Positions 1 to 11,512 of a DNA stretch of 64,000 nucleotides are shown one piece after another. Location of the stretch: assembly GCA_008477525.1 (NCBI GenBank), contig SPDT01000004.1, positions 868,001-932,000 on the forward strand, in the 5' to 3' direction. The notes beneath the pieces are model-generated. The model was not told the origin of the DNA. It ran no database searches and worked only from the letters and a program-made list of their open reading frames with translations. The translations under genes were made by a program, and so were the position numbers. The DNA is from Hypomyces perniciosus. Its lineage: Eukaryota > Ascomycota > Sordariomycetes > Hypocreales > Hypocreaceae. How positions within the stretch are numbered: position 1 is the stretch's first letter; every line of letters starts with the position of its first letter.

Positions 1-407
1 GCTCTGTCGACGTGGCTGGATCATGCATGTGACCCCTGGCCAGAAGGCACTTTTGATCTGGGGTGACGAGGCGTTCAGCCCATCCCCCTAATGTGCCCCC
101 TCACGGAGTATGGGATACCCCGATATGCCCTGGCTGAAGCTTCAAATCGCACCAGATCGTCTGGTTAGCCGTGAACTAGATGTTTCGTGTGGCAGCGGCC
201 TTGGCGGCAGCACGGCCCGCTAAAAGTATTCCCATGCCAGTGCCTATGACGGGATGAGGCTGCTGCGACCAGCAAGGGTATGTATGTGCCATCGAGGAAA
301 GCTCTCCCATTCTATATCTGCGCTGTTCTGACTATATCTGTCTTTAGTACGGCAAGCTTGACGTTAAGTTCCCTGTCGAGTAAGCGACATTAAGAATATA
401 CTGCGCA
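1..407. other. upstream flank, no gene seen
   Basis: No convincing coding segment is visible. The stretch directly precedes the first gene and presumably holds its promoter and 5' leader. No TATA box or other motif stands out. Confidence 0.4.
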
Positions 408-3278
408 ATGACTGGCTTTCTTCGTTCGCTATTGCCAGGCTCCAAGTCGAATGGCGCATCCGTTGGCTCCTCTGCATCTCATCATCTCACAGATGCGCCT
501 AGTGTCGCGCAGTTCGAGATCGGTCCCGCGGCGAGCCATCTCAAACACGAAATACTGCAATTATACTGGGCCGGCATCAAGAGAGAACTGCCACATATTC
601 TCATGACTTTGCGCAGATGGCAGCTAAAGCCCGAATATGCAACAACCATCCTGGACGATGAACTCGACCAGTTTGTACATGGTTACGACACTTTTCTGGA
701 CCAAGTTAGCCACAGCTCGCGCAGCTTTTCACAACGACGGGCAAAATTTGAGGATCGAAGTGTGGATGGGTTGCCATCATACAATGAAGCTCTCCACGAT
801 CGAGCTTGGGACTACTTCTCCGAGATGAAGAGTAACGAGGTCAAGCAGGCCATTCGGCTTTCTCTCGATAACCACGAGGGCCAGGATGTACTAAGGAGAC
901 GTGCACGAATGCTCTTGCAGTCATTACAACTTCTGGACCTGGACAAAGTGATCGAATATCGCGAGCCTGAGAAGCTTTTGACATTCTGGAAACGCCCAGC
1001 GGCGCCTCAATTAACAGCGAATTCACTCGACCAGAGTTGCTTTCCGGTTTTCACTGCTCAGCCATGTTCCACTTGTCGGTCCACGATTCGTGGCTCCATG
1101 TTCACAAACATCAAAGACGAGTCAATCATGATATGTGAGAGCTGCTACCGAGAGCGTCACTACGGCCATACAGAATACACCAAGAACTACAAGGCATGCT
1201 GCCTAGCCAAGGTAGTTACACCGGAAACAAGCAGGAAGATTTGCAACTGCACTGTTCGTCGCAGAGATAGTCATGGTCGACTGGCTGCACTCTGGCCAAT
1301 TGGCAAGGAGAGCGACGACCATCTGAAAGGCGGCATAGGAAAGATCAACTGTGGACTATTTGAGCTCACCGACATGGTTGCCGAAGCAAAGTATGCTGCG
1401 ACTCGTCTGCAGGCCGAACGCGACACTACGCTCGAGGATGTAAAACGAAGCGACGCGGCACTCCTGAGGGAGTTGAAGGCGCAGCCACGGCCATCCAGAC
1501 TTCCAAATGCTGTCACAAACTCCATTCCGGAATTTGGCACCTCATTCGGCGTTACGACTGACTCACCCGAGGACATTCCATTCTATGTCCGCTCAATTGC
1601 GGACAAGTATCCTTACGGGAACGTCCACATGGCGCTCCGTCTCGGTCCAATAGTTATCGAGAATGGTGTCGCAAAGTAAGTTCTTATGAGTAACTACGAT
1701 TATGAGAGAGTGGATAATTATTAACAAAATCTTAGTACCATACGTGGTGTTCTTATCACAAGCCGTGATCCGCCTCAACTGCAGGTCCTCCGTGACTCCC
1801 CGCCAGATATCGAAGACAGCCTTCTTCTTACCGGGCAGACAGAGCGAACGCTATTTTCCCAGCGCCGGCCTCGAGCCCCGAAGCGATATAAAGCTATGAT
1901 GAAACAAGTCGTAGGAGGTGCATTCTGCGGCTTCTTTAGCCAGGGTGTTGAAAACGAACTGGTTGATGCAATCATCAGCGCGAGTCTTCAACTGATCGAT
2001 GAAGGCATTAGCGCGGAGGAGAAGGCAGCCTTGATGGAGAGGATCACAGGTCGTCTTGTTGCGATGCTTCAAGATTATCTTTCGCCGAGACTGGAGGTGT
2101 ATATTGACAGCATCGTCAATCGTCTGCTTGATCCCAATGTCGACCTGAGCTGGAACTTCCGATCGAACAATTGTCAAGCATTTTGCGACAATCTCATTGA
2201 CCGCGACATATTCGGAGCATTGTTTGCTCCCCATGTAGCTGTCACTTGGAAAGCCAAGCCTCTCCCAGCCTCTCTGTATCTGATGAGCTTTGTATGTCGA
2301 CCCGGTGCTTACATCAAGGAGAAGACCAAGACCAAGTTTGACGTCCCAAACGGCTTGACTGAGGAATATCTGCTCAAATTCCGATATGGGCGGCATGATG
2401 AATCAGATATCATTGACACCCTTGCCGAATATTGGCATGACTGGGGCGCGTTTGAGGGTCCTATCTACCGCTACCAAGATGTCTTCCCCTGGGATTGCAC
2501 CGAGGCCTATGGTCGCTATCCGGTCAAGTGTGGCGAGTGTAACATCTCAAAACACGTCTTGGCATTCCCCTTTGACTCCTCGTCCATTATTTCCCTACAC
2601 CTTGCCAGGGGGCGGCAACTGTATCCCAAACACCCTAACGGGAGAGGCACAGAACCCGGCTCGCTCCCCTCGTCATCCGGGGAGAGCAGGTTCCCTTCGG
2701 GACATATGAGCGACTTGGAGTGGTTCCGCAACCGCCTTACAGTCCTCCTAGCACAAGACACCTTTCTCACAGCAGCGGTGGCCATGGCCAAGTGCGGCAT
2801 GTTCCGACAGTCCACACTGTGGTTACACATGCAAGCGGACGAACAACAAGACCGCCTCAAGTTGGGTGGCATCCACCGTGCACAGCCCTTCAGTCATCAC
2901 TTTGAGAAGGGCGCTTACCATCAGTACTTTATCGCTGACTGGGCATCTCTGACGCGGCCCTTGAGAATTGAGGCGTATGAGAAACTCAGAGACTGGAGAG
3001 CGACTCGTGCGGATATCAGGAGTTCTGAGAGTGAGAGTAGTGGTGGTAGTGGTGCGTGTGGTAGCTGTGGAGGATTTGCGTGTGGCGTGGTTGCTGTAGG
3101 ATGTGCGGCAGGGTGTCAGGCTACTGGAGGAGATACCTGCGGCTCTGGATGCGTCTCGAGCTGCGGAGGAGGAATAGGAGGAGGGGACGGAGGTGGTGGA
3201 GGAGGGGGAGATGGAGGAGGTGGTGGTGATGGAGGAGGCGGAGGCGGCGGAGGTTGTGGAGGCGGCGGCGGTTGTTAG
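408..3278 (+). CDS. uncharacterised protein with ZZ-like zinc cluster and Cys/Gly-rich tail
   Basis: Two exons, 408-1675 and 1736-3278. The 60-nt intron starts GTAAGT and ends TTAG, and removing it joins both reading frames exactly, giving 936 residues. Near residues 220-265 there is a Cys-rich segment with CxxC pairs (CSTC, CESC) and following His/Cys residues that resembles a ZZ or small treble-clef zinc finger. The middle is mainly helical with no recognised catalytic motif. The last 75 residues are almost only Gly, Cys, Ser and Asp, ending in a long Gly/Asp run. Such tails occur in fungal proteins annotated only as hypothetical. The start is the first ATG of the open frame. Function is unknown; the exon model is strong, while the zinc-finger call is a pattern judgement. 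Confidence 0.8.
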
Positions 3279-3487
3279 CCCCACGACATTTCTAGTAGCC
3301 AGGATGAATATGTAAGTGTTCATTTATTGTTTCGTATATACAATACTTGCGTTTACAGCTTGCTATGCCTCGAGTGGTTAAATGGGGTCGTGTCTGAATA
3401 CAAGGCCCAGGTGATAAGTAATATCCAACTACCAATGCTAGTTCATAAATATCCGAATATATAAAGAAATACAACTCTATATGCTAC

Positions 3488-5112
3488 TCAAAGGCCCAGA
3501 TCATGTCCCTCCCAATGGCAATCATGATTCCCAATCCCACAAATCCACCACCTCCTCTTCTCCTTCGGTAACGCTTTCTCACACCTCGCACACCTAATCC
3601 TCCTCTTTAGCGCCACGCTCAAGGTCTTCGCTTCCCTCCTCTCTCTTATCCCAACAACATCATCTGGGTCTAATTCTGCACACGCAGCGCATACAATAAC
3701 TATTCTATTTCGAAGCCATGAGGTATTAGAGGAGGGGCATCTTGGATGCTGTGCAGCGAGGTCTTGCGGGTTCCAGGACCCGGCGAAGGGCGCGGGCAGG
3801 GCGGATGAGGGGCGCAGGATGTAGCATTTGTTGCAGACGGCGAAGCAGGACTTGAGGTGGTCTTGGGTGCGTGGGAGGAACGTGAGATATTGAACGGCCC
3901 TGCAGTCCTAGGTTGGAGGTTAATATCCTGTCTTTGTCTTTCTGCTGGGGTGTTTGAGAAGGGAGCGAGCACTTACATCGCATATGACCTTGGCGCAGGC
4001 CCAGCACTCGGCCTTTTTGCCATCTTCGCAGGAATTCTCACAGAGCATTTCGAATCTATCTGAGCGATTCATAGAGGGAGAGGTAAAAATTGCGGATCGC
4101 ATTTGTTTAGATGCAAGAGCGACGTTGGCAACGTCGTTGAAGTGTAAGTGCTGAGCTACACGCGTAGCGATGGCATCGTTTCTAAATAGGGATTTCAGAG
4201 AAGGCACTTGTGGCGTCTCCTCGCTTTCAATGAGGTCTGCCTTTTCAATGTCACCCCAGAGATCTTTGGGCTCGTCGTGGAGCTTGCGGGTGCGAAGGGC
4301 GCGGACGATGTAGAAGATTGGTAGGCGTAGGACTGTGGGTGGGAAAATGATAGGGCTCACGAGGATGATTTGCAGGCCGATCATGAAGCTGGAGTAAGAA
4401 TAGCATGTTAGGATTCGAAACGATAGTATCCGAATAGGATATGAGAAGGGACTCACATGCTGACCAAGGCCATCATCTGGATTGCCCGGGACTGTTCGCA
4501 TTCCCGCACCCTTCTTGCTACACCTTGTGCCTGTCTAGAGGGTCGAATCTGATATTCCATACAATTGCTAGACAGCCACGGTGTATAGGTCGATCCCATT
4601 GCGACGGCAGCCGTGAGCAGCGATAGAAAAGTCAAGTCTGCAAGGACTATGCAGAAGTAGCCGCCGCTGCGGCGTTTGTCGGACCAGTCTGAAGAAAACC
4701 CATGGCGACGACTCTTGATGCGGTGTGCTGCAACAGTGCTGGCAAAGGTCCATATAGCCAGAAAGATGCCCTATTCGTAGTATTAATCAGTATTAAAACC
4801 CCCCCTGCGAGTCCATCGTTCATCTTTCATGATGGAGATGTGGGGGGAGCTCACCACAATGCCGTGTAGGCCCTGGCTTATCCAAACGGACCCATGCTTT
4901 GAGAGCAATTGCCCTTGGCTTCCATATCGGTCGTGAAAGGCGTTTTGGATGGCGATGCCGCCGTATATGCCATAGGGAATTATGCTGAAGGCTCGAATCA
5001 GTGCTAATGCGCCGACGCTCTTGAATAGGATCCATGTGATGGTGAAGATGAAGACGAGCCCGGCGAGCACGCCAAAGGCGATGAGGCACTTTTCTAGTAC
5101 ATCGGGATCCAT
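3488..5112 (-). CDS. membrane protein with F-box-like segment and CxxC zinc pairs
   Basis: Four exons on the minus strand: 5112-4855, 4770-4457, 4388-3977 and 3907-3488. All junctions are GT-AG and phases agree, giving 467 residues. About five hydrophobic segments lie in the first 230 residues, suggesting a polytopic membrane domain. A segment near residue 265 (VAQHLHFNDVANVALASKQM) looks like an F-box. It is followed by CxxC pairs (CWAC, CDDC, CNKC, CAAC, CARC) and a C-terminal Cys/His pattern likely to bind zinc. The last acceptor is set by frame: using the AG three codons upstream gives the Cys-rich reading, while the nearer AG does not. An F-box-like motif behind membrane helices is unusual. 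Partners and function are unknown; the gene structure is fairly secure. Confidence 0.72.
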
Positions 5113-5638
5113 TACTTGAAGATTATGATGTTATGGCATAGCGGATGACTTTTTGTGTTGATGAGATCGCGACGTCTTGGGTGATGATTGATGGTGATGA
5201 CGATAATGGTGTTTTGAGGCTGTTATGACGAGGCGGCGGTCGAATCTCCAACATCCAGAATGGGCATCAGATGTCAAGCCTAATTCATGTTAGACGCATA
5301 TGCAGGGAATCGAGGCTGTGTCTGCACGGGGTGCCATGTCAGGTTGCACTGCACGGGCACTATTGATCTCAGCCGCAAATCTGGGGGGCGTCTCGCGAGG
5401 CAGATCGGGTCCGTTTTAGAGACCGAGATAAGGCCAAGAAGCTAGTGAGCCTTATTTTCATGATGGGTTGTTTAATGTTACGAATTGACGATTTGGGCGA
5501 CATGAGTGATGATGTCGTTGGTCCGACTTCGTCGAGCATATGGCATTCATTCATTGATCTCCGTCTATACAGAACACAAACACGAACACAAACGATTAAA
5601 CACTATACAGAATTCAGACGACTGCAAACGACCTCATC
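5113..5638. promoter_or_regulatory. shared divergent intergenic region
   Basis: About 526 bp separate two divergently transcribed genes. No coding segment is seen. It probably holds both promoters and 5' leaders; no specific regulator site was recognised. Confidence 0.4.
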
Positions 5639-7084
5639 ATGGCCCTTGAATGTCCAAAAACAAAATCGTCGCTCCATCAATGGGGCAAGATAAACATCTC
5701 ATACCTCTCCACCCAACCACTTCTCTATCGCACCGCCCAAGGCGCAACAACAGAGCCCGTCATACCATCTCCAGACATCTTCGACTTCGATCGCGACAAC
5801 AGTCACCCCAGTGGTTTCGATGGCCAACGACTTACCATCAACAGCACAAATGAATCTCGTCTTCCCTCTGTCTCAGAGTGCGCTGCGCACTTGGAGCTGC
5901 TGGAGGTGTTCTATGTTCTCCGTCAAAACATCCTATCATCGCAAGCTATTGATGATGCTATGGATATTACGCCCAATCGAGAAGAAAAGACAGGCAGGTT
6001 TGGCGACACGAAGATCTTTAAAGATACAACACTATGGGAGAAACGGCAGGTAAAATGGCCCAAGTTTCTCGATTTTGCGGCCGTTCGGTTCCTCACCTGG
6101 ATGGACCTCCTCGTCAAGAGACATGATGAATACATCTCTACGGACCAGAACGGTAGAGCGAGCTTGATTCATCTCCCACCACTTGATGTCATCATGGTTT
6201 GGCACTCTTTCATGCTCAATCCCCGCCTATTCAACGAAACGTGTCGCGACCATCCAATCTACAAGCTCCGCATGCCTTGGAGGACGATCCACAGGGCTAT
6301 CGAGAATAAAGATTGGGGCTTTAAAGAGGATCGCGAAGCAGCCACATTATTCGAGACGTGTGCAGGTGTCTCGTCCGATTTATTCCAGCAATTATCTTCC
6401 TGGTCCACCGCAGCGAATGACTCTGCAGCGGGATATACACCAAAGCTTACTGCCTTCGTACTTGAAGGCGTTGACATACACGCGAGAAGATCTGCGCTGT
6501 CGAAAATGTCTTCAAAGTACCTATCCATGCTGAAAGAAGTCGACTTGCAGCTGGCCGTGAAGCTGAGAGATGCAGTCATACGCCAGGCTGAGTTCGTCGA
6601 CAAGATGAACAACCACCTCTGGATCCGCAGCCCGGCTCTCGAGGGTACCATGCGCCGTGCCATCGACCGCTACGACAAATTCCTCATTCTTCTCAAAATG
6701 CAGTCCAAAATCACCATCGTTCCGACCCTAGACATTGACATCGTCTGGCATACGCACCAATGTGCCCCCGCGCTCTACGCCAACGGCATGAAGGCCATGG
6801 TCGGCCGCTTCATCAACCACGACGATACCATCGTCAAAGAGGAGCTTGGGGACGGGTTTGAGTTCTCTAGGAATATGTACCGCATTCGTTTTGGCAAGGA
6901 GTATCGTATCTGTGGGTGTTGGGATTGCGAGGCACTGTTGTCGGCTGTGGAGGAAATGGTTCAGAAGGACGAGAGTGAAGTGAACATGGCTGAGATTGCG
7001 AGGGAAACTGAGAAGAAGGTTATGTATTATCGCGCGGTGGAGGTGGCCATTAGAAATAAGCAGCCGCTTCCAGTGCTCGATTGA
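5639..7084 (+). CDS. glycine-rich domain protein-like (GRDP/DUF1399 family)
   Basis: Intronless 481-residue reading frame starting at the first ATG. Two copies of the family signature are present: VIMVWHSFML near residue 185 and DIDIVWHTHQ near residue 368, each an acidic or hydrophobic run followed by WHxxx. A C-terminal CGCWDCEAL motif near residue 424 is also typical. In plants and fungi the family is called glycine-rich domain-containing protein, although the fungal members, including this one, usually lack the Gly-rich tail. The biochemical role is not established; plant members are linked to stress and RNA-related functions. It is complete and shows no defects. Confidence 0.85.
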   Translation: MALECPKTKSSLHQWGKINISYLSTQPLLYRTAQGATTEPVIPSPDIFDFDRDNSHPSGFDGQRLTINSTNESRLPSVSECAAHLELLEVFYVLRQNILSSQAIDDAMDITPNREEKTGRFGDTKIFKDTTLWEKRQVKWPKFLDFAAVRFLTWMDLLVKRHDEYISTDQNGRASLIHLPPLDVIMVWHSFMLNPRLFNETCRDHPIYKLRMPWRTIHRAIENKDWGFKEDREAATLFETCAGVSSDLFQQLSSWSTAANDSAAGYTPKLTAFVLEGVDIHARRSALSKMSSKYLSMLKEVDLQLAVKLRDAVIRQAEFVDKMNNHLWIRSPALEGTMRRAIDRYDKFLILLKMQSKITIVPTLDIDIVWHTHQCAPALYANGMKAMVGRFINHDDTIVKEELGDGFEFSRNMYRIRFGKEYRICGCWDCEALLSAVEEMVQKDESEVNMAEIARETEKKVMYYRAVEVAIRNKQPLPVLD

Positions 7085-7113
7085 TGAGCATAGAGTTGTA
7101 TTTATTTACCATG

Positions 7114-8785
7114 TTACATGCCCAGCGAGCGATCTATATAGTTTCCAAACATCTGGATATAGTCAGGAATATCGCCAATCTCCAAGTCCTCCGTTGCTGT
7201 GTACAATGTGCTAGAATCGCTCGCAAAGGTCGGTTGTCTCGATCTCAACTCTCTTACGCCACCTGTAGCTATCGTTTCCATTCTCTCCAGATATACTCTA
7301 CGCTTGTGAACACCCACGTCGCAGAAAATAAGTTTGCTGAAGTCCTCTGGTGATACTTTATTCACTCTGAGAGATGTTGTAGCTAGCGTCGCACCAGATG
7401 CGGCATCATCTAGGACAGTTGTCATGTCGAAGCGTCTTCGTAATACGATGATGTCGCCCACGAGCTGATGCTCCGAGGGAGGGAGCGGCCAATGTCCAGC
7501 GATACTGAGATTAGTGTTATTGACGAGACCTGCAAGTGTGGGTTTGTACTCTTCGCCCTCGGCACTGTTTGGCGGCGTAAGATTGACACATGGAAGGCCA
7601 TGTCTTGAGCGGTAGAGGTCAACGAGAGAGCGTAAATACGGCCGATCAGCACGCGGTACTATATCGTATTCGTTCACAAAGGCGAGTGCCCATCCAACAT
7701 TAGGCCTCTTTGTCACTTGGTTCAGATGGGAGGAAACGACTGGTGCGCAGCCAAACGTGGCCAAGGAGAACCTGATTGCGGATACTGCTCATGGTTGGTA
7801 GCCAAATAAGATTGCAAGGTTAGAGAAGACACTTACAGTGGGCTGGAGTTTGCGAGACAAGATGGAGAAATATGAGGGAGGAAACGGAACCCCCAGCGGA
7901 ATGCCCCGTGAATATTATGTGCGAAATATGAGCATCCATCTCAAGCTGTCGGGAAATCTCTTGTAAAAGGTATGGAATCAAAGACATGGCGCAAACCAGG
8001 AAGCCTTTATGTGCTTGGATGGGCTTCTCGGTATCCCAAGAACTCTGTAAATAATTGTTAGCATCGCAAAAGTAGGAACACGGCGCAGGAGGAGGATTTC
8101 ACCACTATGCTGCTGGCGTCTTGGGATTCCGAATTGAGGTTCACCATGTGATCGGTAGGGCTTGCGGTGCCTCTAATGGACACTATGAGTGTGTCGCTCT
8201 TTGCGACTTTCCACATAGCAACGGCCTTTGATCTCCCCGTGACTGATGCGGCGCGTGTCATGACGGGGATCAGTTCAGGGCCAGGATGGGCCATTGGATC
8301 GTAGACAAGGCACGAGCACTGGCATGCCGCGTATAGGAGCTGTGCGACATCGCGAGGACTGGTCCGTAGGTCATTCATCATCAGCATCTTTCCTATCTTG
8401 TCCTGTCCTGTGTAGCTGAAGTGGGAATGCGGGTGTATTTACCATGACCACTCCTCGCCTGCAAAGTCATCGAGTCTTGAATTCTGGTACTTGGCAGCCT
8501 CTTCAGACAGTCGCTCGAGATGCAATCGCAGCAAATCGCTAGGATCTTCTAAATCGCGCAATCACGTTAGCCCACAGACGATGATTGTAGCTATGAATGC
8601 GAACCTTCGTAGTTGACTTGATCAAAGATGAAGTCAAGGCCCTCTGCCAGCTCTGCGACTGCAGCAGACGAGGCTCGCCAATTATCGCTGAAGGGGCCTG
8701 CAGGGAGAGGTGTGGAGGCGATGACTGTTGAAGTTGAGCGGGCTGAGCCTCTGGCACTTTGACTTTTAACGCTGGATTTCCACAT
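7114..8785 (-). CDS. class-3 lipase-like serine hydrolase, possibly frame-broken
   Basis: Five exons on the minus strand: 8785-8605, 8548-8443, 8392-8103, 8044-7837 and 7787-7114. The product has lipase_3 landmarks: the strand before the oxyanion hole (TLIVSIRGT), the nucleophile elbow GHSAGG near residue 238, and a conserved block with TFGCAP followed by NEYDIVPR. These indicate a triacylglycerol or related ester hydrolase of the alpha/beta fold; no signal peptide is obvious. Four exons join cleanly. The exon 2/3 junction does not: ending exon 2 at ...EEWSW and entering exon 3 at GAAAGATG leaves one base too many, and no canonical alternative restores frame. Either the gene carries a one-base insertion, there is an assembly error, or a noncanonical site is used. 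Exon 1 also uses a weak GTTCGC donor. Confidence 0.7.
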
Positions 8786-9108
8786 GTTAATTTTATTCGA
8801 GTGATCTGACCAGAATTAAAATTCGTGATGCTCTAACTATTATTTATTTTATGTAAAAGCTGTGTTGTCCAGATCCCATACATAGGGTTTCATGTTTAAT
8901 CAGAACGGTAATATGTCACCCGACCGAATTCATCAGCCTCACATTTCCCCCATTTGTATTCTTGTACTTCGCGAGGCTGCAGGCTGCAGGCTGGAGGTGG
9001 GGTAAACAGTATTAGTTGTCACACGAAAGTGGCCATCCATCTGCCGTCTGCTTCATGTCATTTAGCTTACCTGACTACCTATGTATTTTAATCAAAATCG
9101 CTATAAGC
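8786..9108. other. intergenic, no gene seen
   Basis: AT-rich spacer between divergent genes. It contains a short direct repeat of the type aggctgcaggctgcaggctgg near 8980. No coding segment was recognised. Confidence 0.4.
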
Positions 9109-10403
9109 ATGAGCAGACAGAAACAGACGCCTCAGGATGACTCAGAGCACCTGACTGCCACTCCTGTTCAAACGGGGAGTCACCCTTGGAGTGGTAGAAT
9201 ACATCAAGTACCTCTTCACTCCGCTTCAAGCCTACCTCGCTATCTTCCTCGAACGCTTTTGCAAAAGACCACTTGCGGCACTACTCCGAATGATGAAGAG
9301 GCTTGCGTTGATGATACATCTTCAGCTACAGTCGCCTCCAAGTTAACTCAGCGGTTTTCTTCTCCTAGCGCCGGACCACATCGGCAGAGTGATACAAAAC
9401 GCCCAGAAAAGTTTAACACCATCACAAACAACGAAACACGGAAATTCTTGGACAAAATCCATGCGGCAACTCCATGCGTTTTCATCTGTGTAGGCCCCCC
9501 ACAGTGCAGTCGAATAATCCCCATCTCCGTCAAGGATGACGCCAGCGATGAAGATACATTCAAGGCCATGAAAGAGAGCTGGTGTGAACATAGAAAATGG
9601 ATACTTTTCCGCAAGGTCATCCGGGTCGAAGAGGTGACTGTAAGTATCCTTTTACCTTGCACCAACGAACAAACTGATTTGCGTCACAGTTTCGCTTTGC
9701 TGGTGAAACAAAAGTTGAAAAACGAACAGAAGACCACATTCTTATCGGTATATACGAGCCAGTGGATATCGCACAGTTACGCCAAAACCTTCAAAATCAC
9801 TCAGAAGCCATCCTAGAATCAATAAGAACATGGAAAGGCCCAATTGGACATGAAGAATGTAGTCTAGACTACACAAGCGGGAAGTGGGAGCATTCCTTGA
9901 GATGTGCCAGTCATCGAATTGACTCCGAAGACTGCGACATTGAAAAGTTTGAATGTGTACAGGACCATCTAGATGATCTTTCTCTTATACCGGCACTGAC
10001 TCTATCTTTTTGCAATCCCTCGCTGGCAAAAGGTCAGCGGCTGCTTGGTGGTCTTGCCCTACGTGAAGATGGAGTTTACTCACACTTGTTTGGCTAACCG
10101 CAACCCCAAATCAAGTTCAAAATCATCTGCTAACTAGAACATAGAAACATGCTACGCAATCTCTACCGGTACGATCCACGAATCGGCAATATCACATTCA
10201 AGGGATACAGTATCACGGAGGGGTGGGATGATGCAAGGTGTAGCGCGGCCCTGACGATTACAATAATATCCATCATCGGTTCTACTGCTATTTTCAGAGC
10301 GATATTCGGAGATTGGCAAACCACCATGGCGGCCAGCTCTCTTGAAGTTGCAGCCGTTACTTTAATCATTCAGTGGATGGTATACGCTGCCAAGCAGGAT
10401 TGA
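9109..10403 (+). CDS. uncharacterised protein with two C-terminal membrane segments
   Basis: Three exons: 9109-9639, 9690-10087 and 10145-10403, giving 395 residues. The first intron is canonical (GTAAGT to CACAG). The second is inferred by phase and uses a weaker GTTTGG donor with a good branch site (CTGCTAACT) and TAG acceptor; it is the only choice that enters the final open frame. The N-terminal part is polar and low in recognisable motifs. The C-terminus has two hydrophobic helices (AALTITIISIIGSTAIFRAI and a second near the end), suggesting tail anchoring. In-frame ATGs upstream exist, but 9109 gives the most typical start. No family was recognised. Similar architecture occurs in the unrelated protein at 11,513. 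Confidence 0.6.
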
Positions 10404-11512
10404 TACAGTCTGTAAGGGAACTTGATGTGCTGAACGAGGATGGCTTGCAGCTTGAGTTGAACAGGAGTATAATTGTTGGGTAGTTGCGTCTTCAAGTCCC
10501 TGGGCCAACTTCTGAAGCAGACATGTGGCAAGTCCCAGCAGTGTGCCTGAAAACCGGTCAAGTCCTACCCTATTATGAATTCAACTTCATAAGTTTTGGT
10601 GTGTTTCTATTCGTTGTTTAATATCTAGTAGTTGATAATTTGGAAAATGAATGCCCACAATTCTTTCCTCAACCCTTAATTGGCATCAGAAGAATATCCC
10701 AAAGCCACAAATTGTTAGATCGTCTCGCTTGGGTTCGTAAGGGTAGTCATAGACCCTGGATGTATTAATCTGAAGTCTCGATTACGTTTGACCGCGGTCG
10801 ACGGCGTAATGCGTGCGACGATCTAGAACGTCGTCATATCAGTAAAATTTGTCTGGCTAAGTGTGCTATCACCTAGGAGATGTGCTCTCTTACCATCCGC
10901 TATGTCCCTGGAGGGAGGGAGACAGTACAAGAGGGAGAGCAAACTCAACAAGAACTTCCATCAATTTGCGAGAACCTTTGTGTGTTGGTGATCGAAGGAT
11001 TTCTGGGTGTCCTCGCATGCCTCTGTCGCTGGGTATTTCGAGTCTAGCATTTGGACTCTGGAGGCTGTCATTTGTTTGCTTCCGCTAAACGTTTGGTACC
11101 CACTATCAGTTACCGTCCCTTGAATTAGGCCGGAAATTTAATACCAGGATCCTCTCAGCATTTATTAACAAGGATGTCTCTGTGTCTGTTCTCAATGAAT
11201 TCTCAGAGCACAATTTCCGTTGAAGAGGTCAAGTAATATTCGCAAAGCTATTGGTATTAATGGACAGCTCAGGCGTAAAATAAATAACAGCTGATTTTTT
11301 TGCTAATGAGACCACGCTCAGAGATGACTCGCCTAGTGGATATCAGGTGGTGATTCTAAGATATTTGATTTTCTATCTTCTTCCCGGTATCACCCCTAGA
11401 CTTTCCGCGTAGGTTGAGATAGGCTAATTTCTTTCTCAAAAAAGGACATCTCGCTAACGGTAACTAGATTGACGTAACATCATTCACAATCCAAACGGAG
11501 CGTTGAGCCAAG
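10404..11512. other. intergenic, no supported gene
   Basis: About 1.1 kb of AT-rich sequence. Only short unsupported open frames are present and no repeat or RNA was recognised. Confidence 0.4.
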
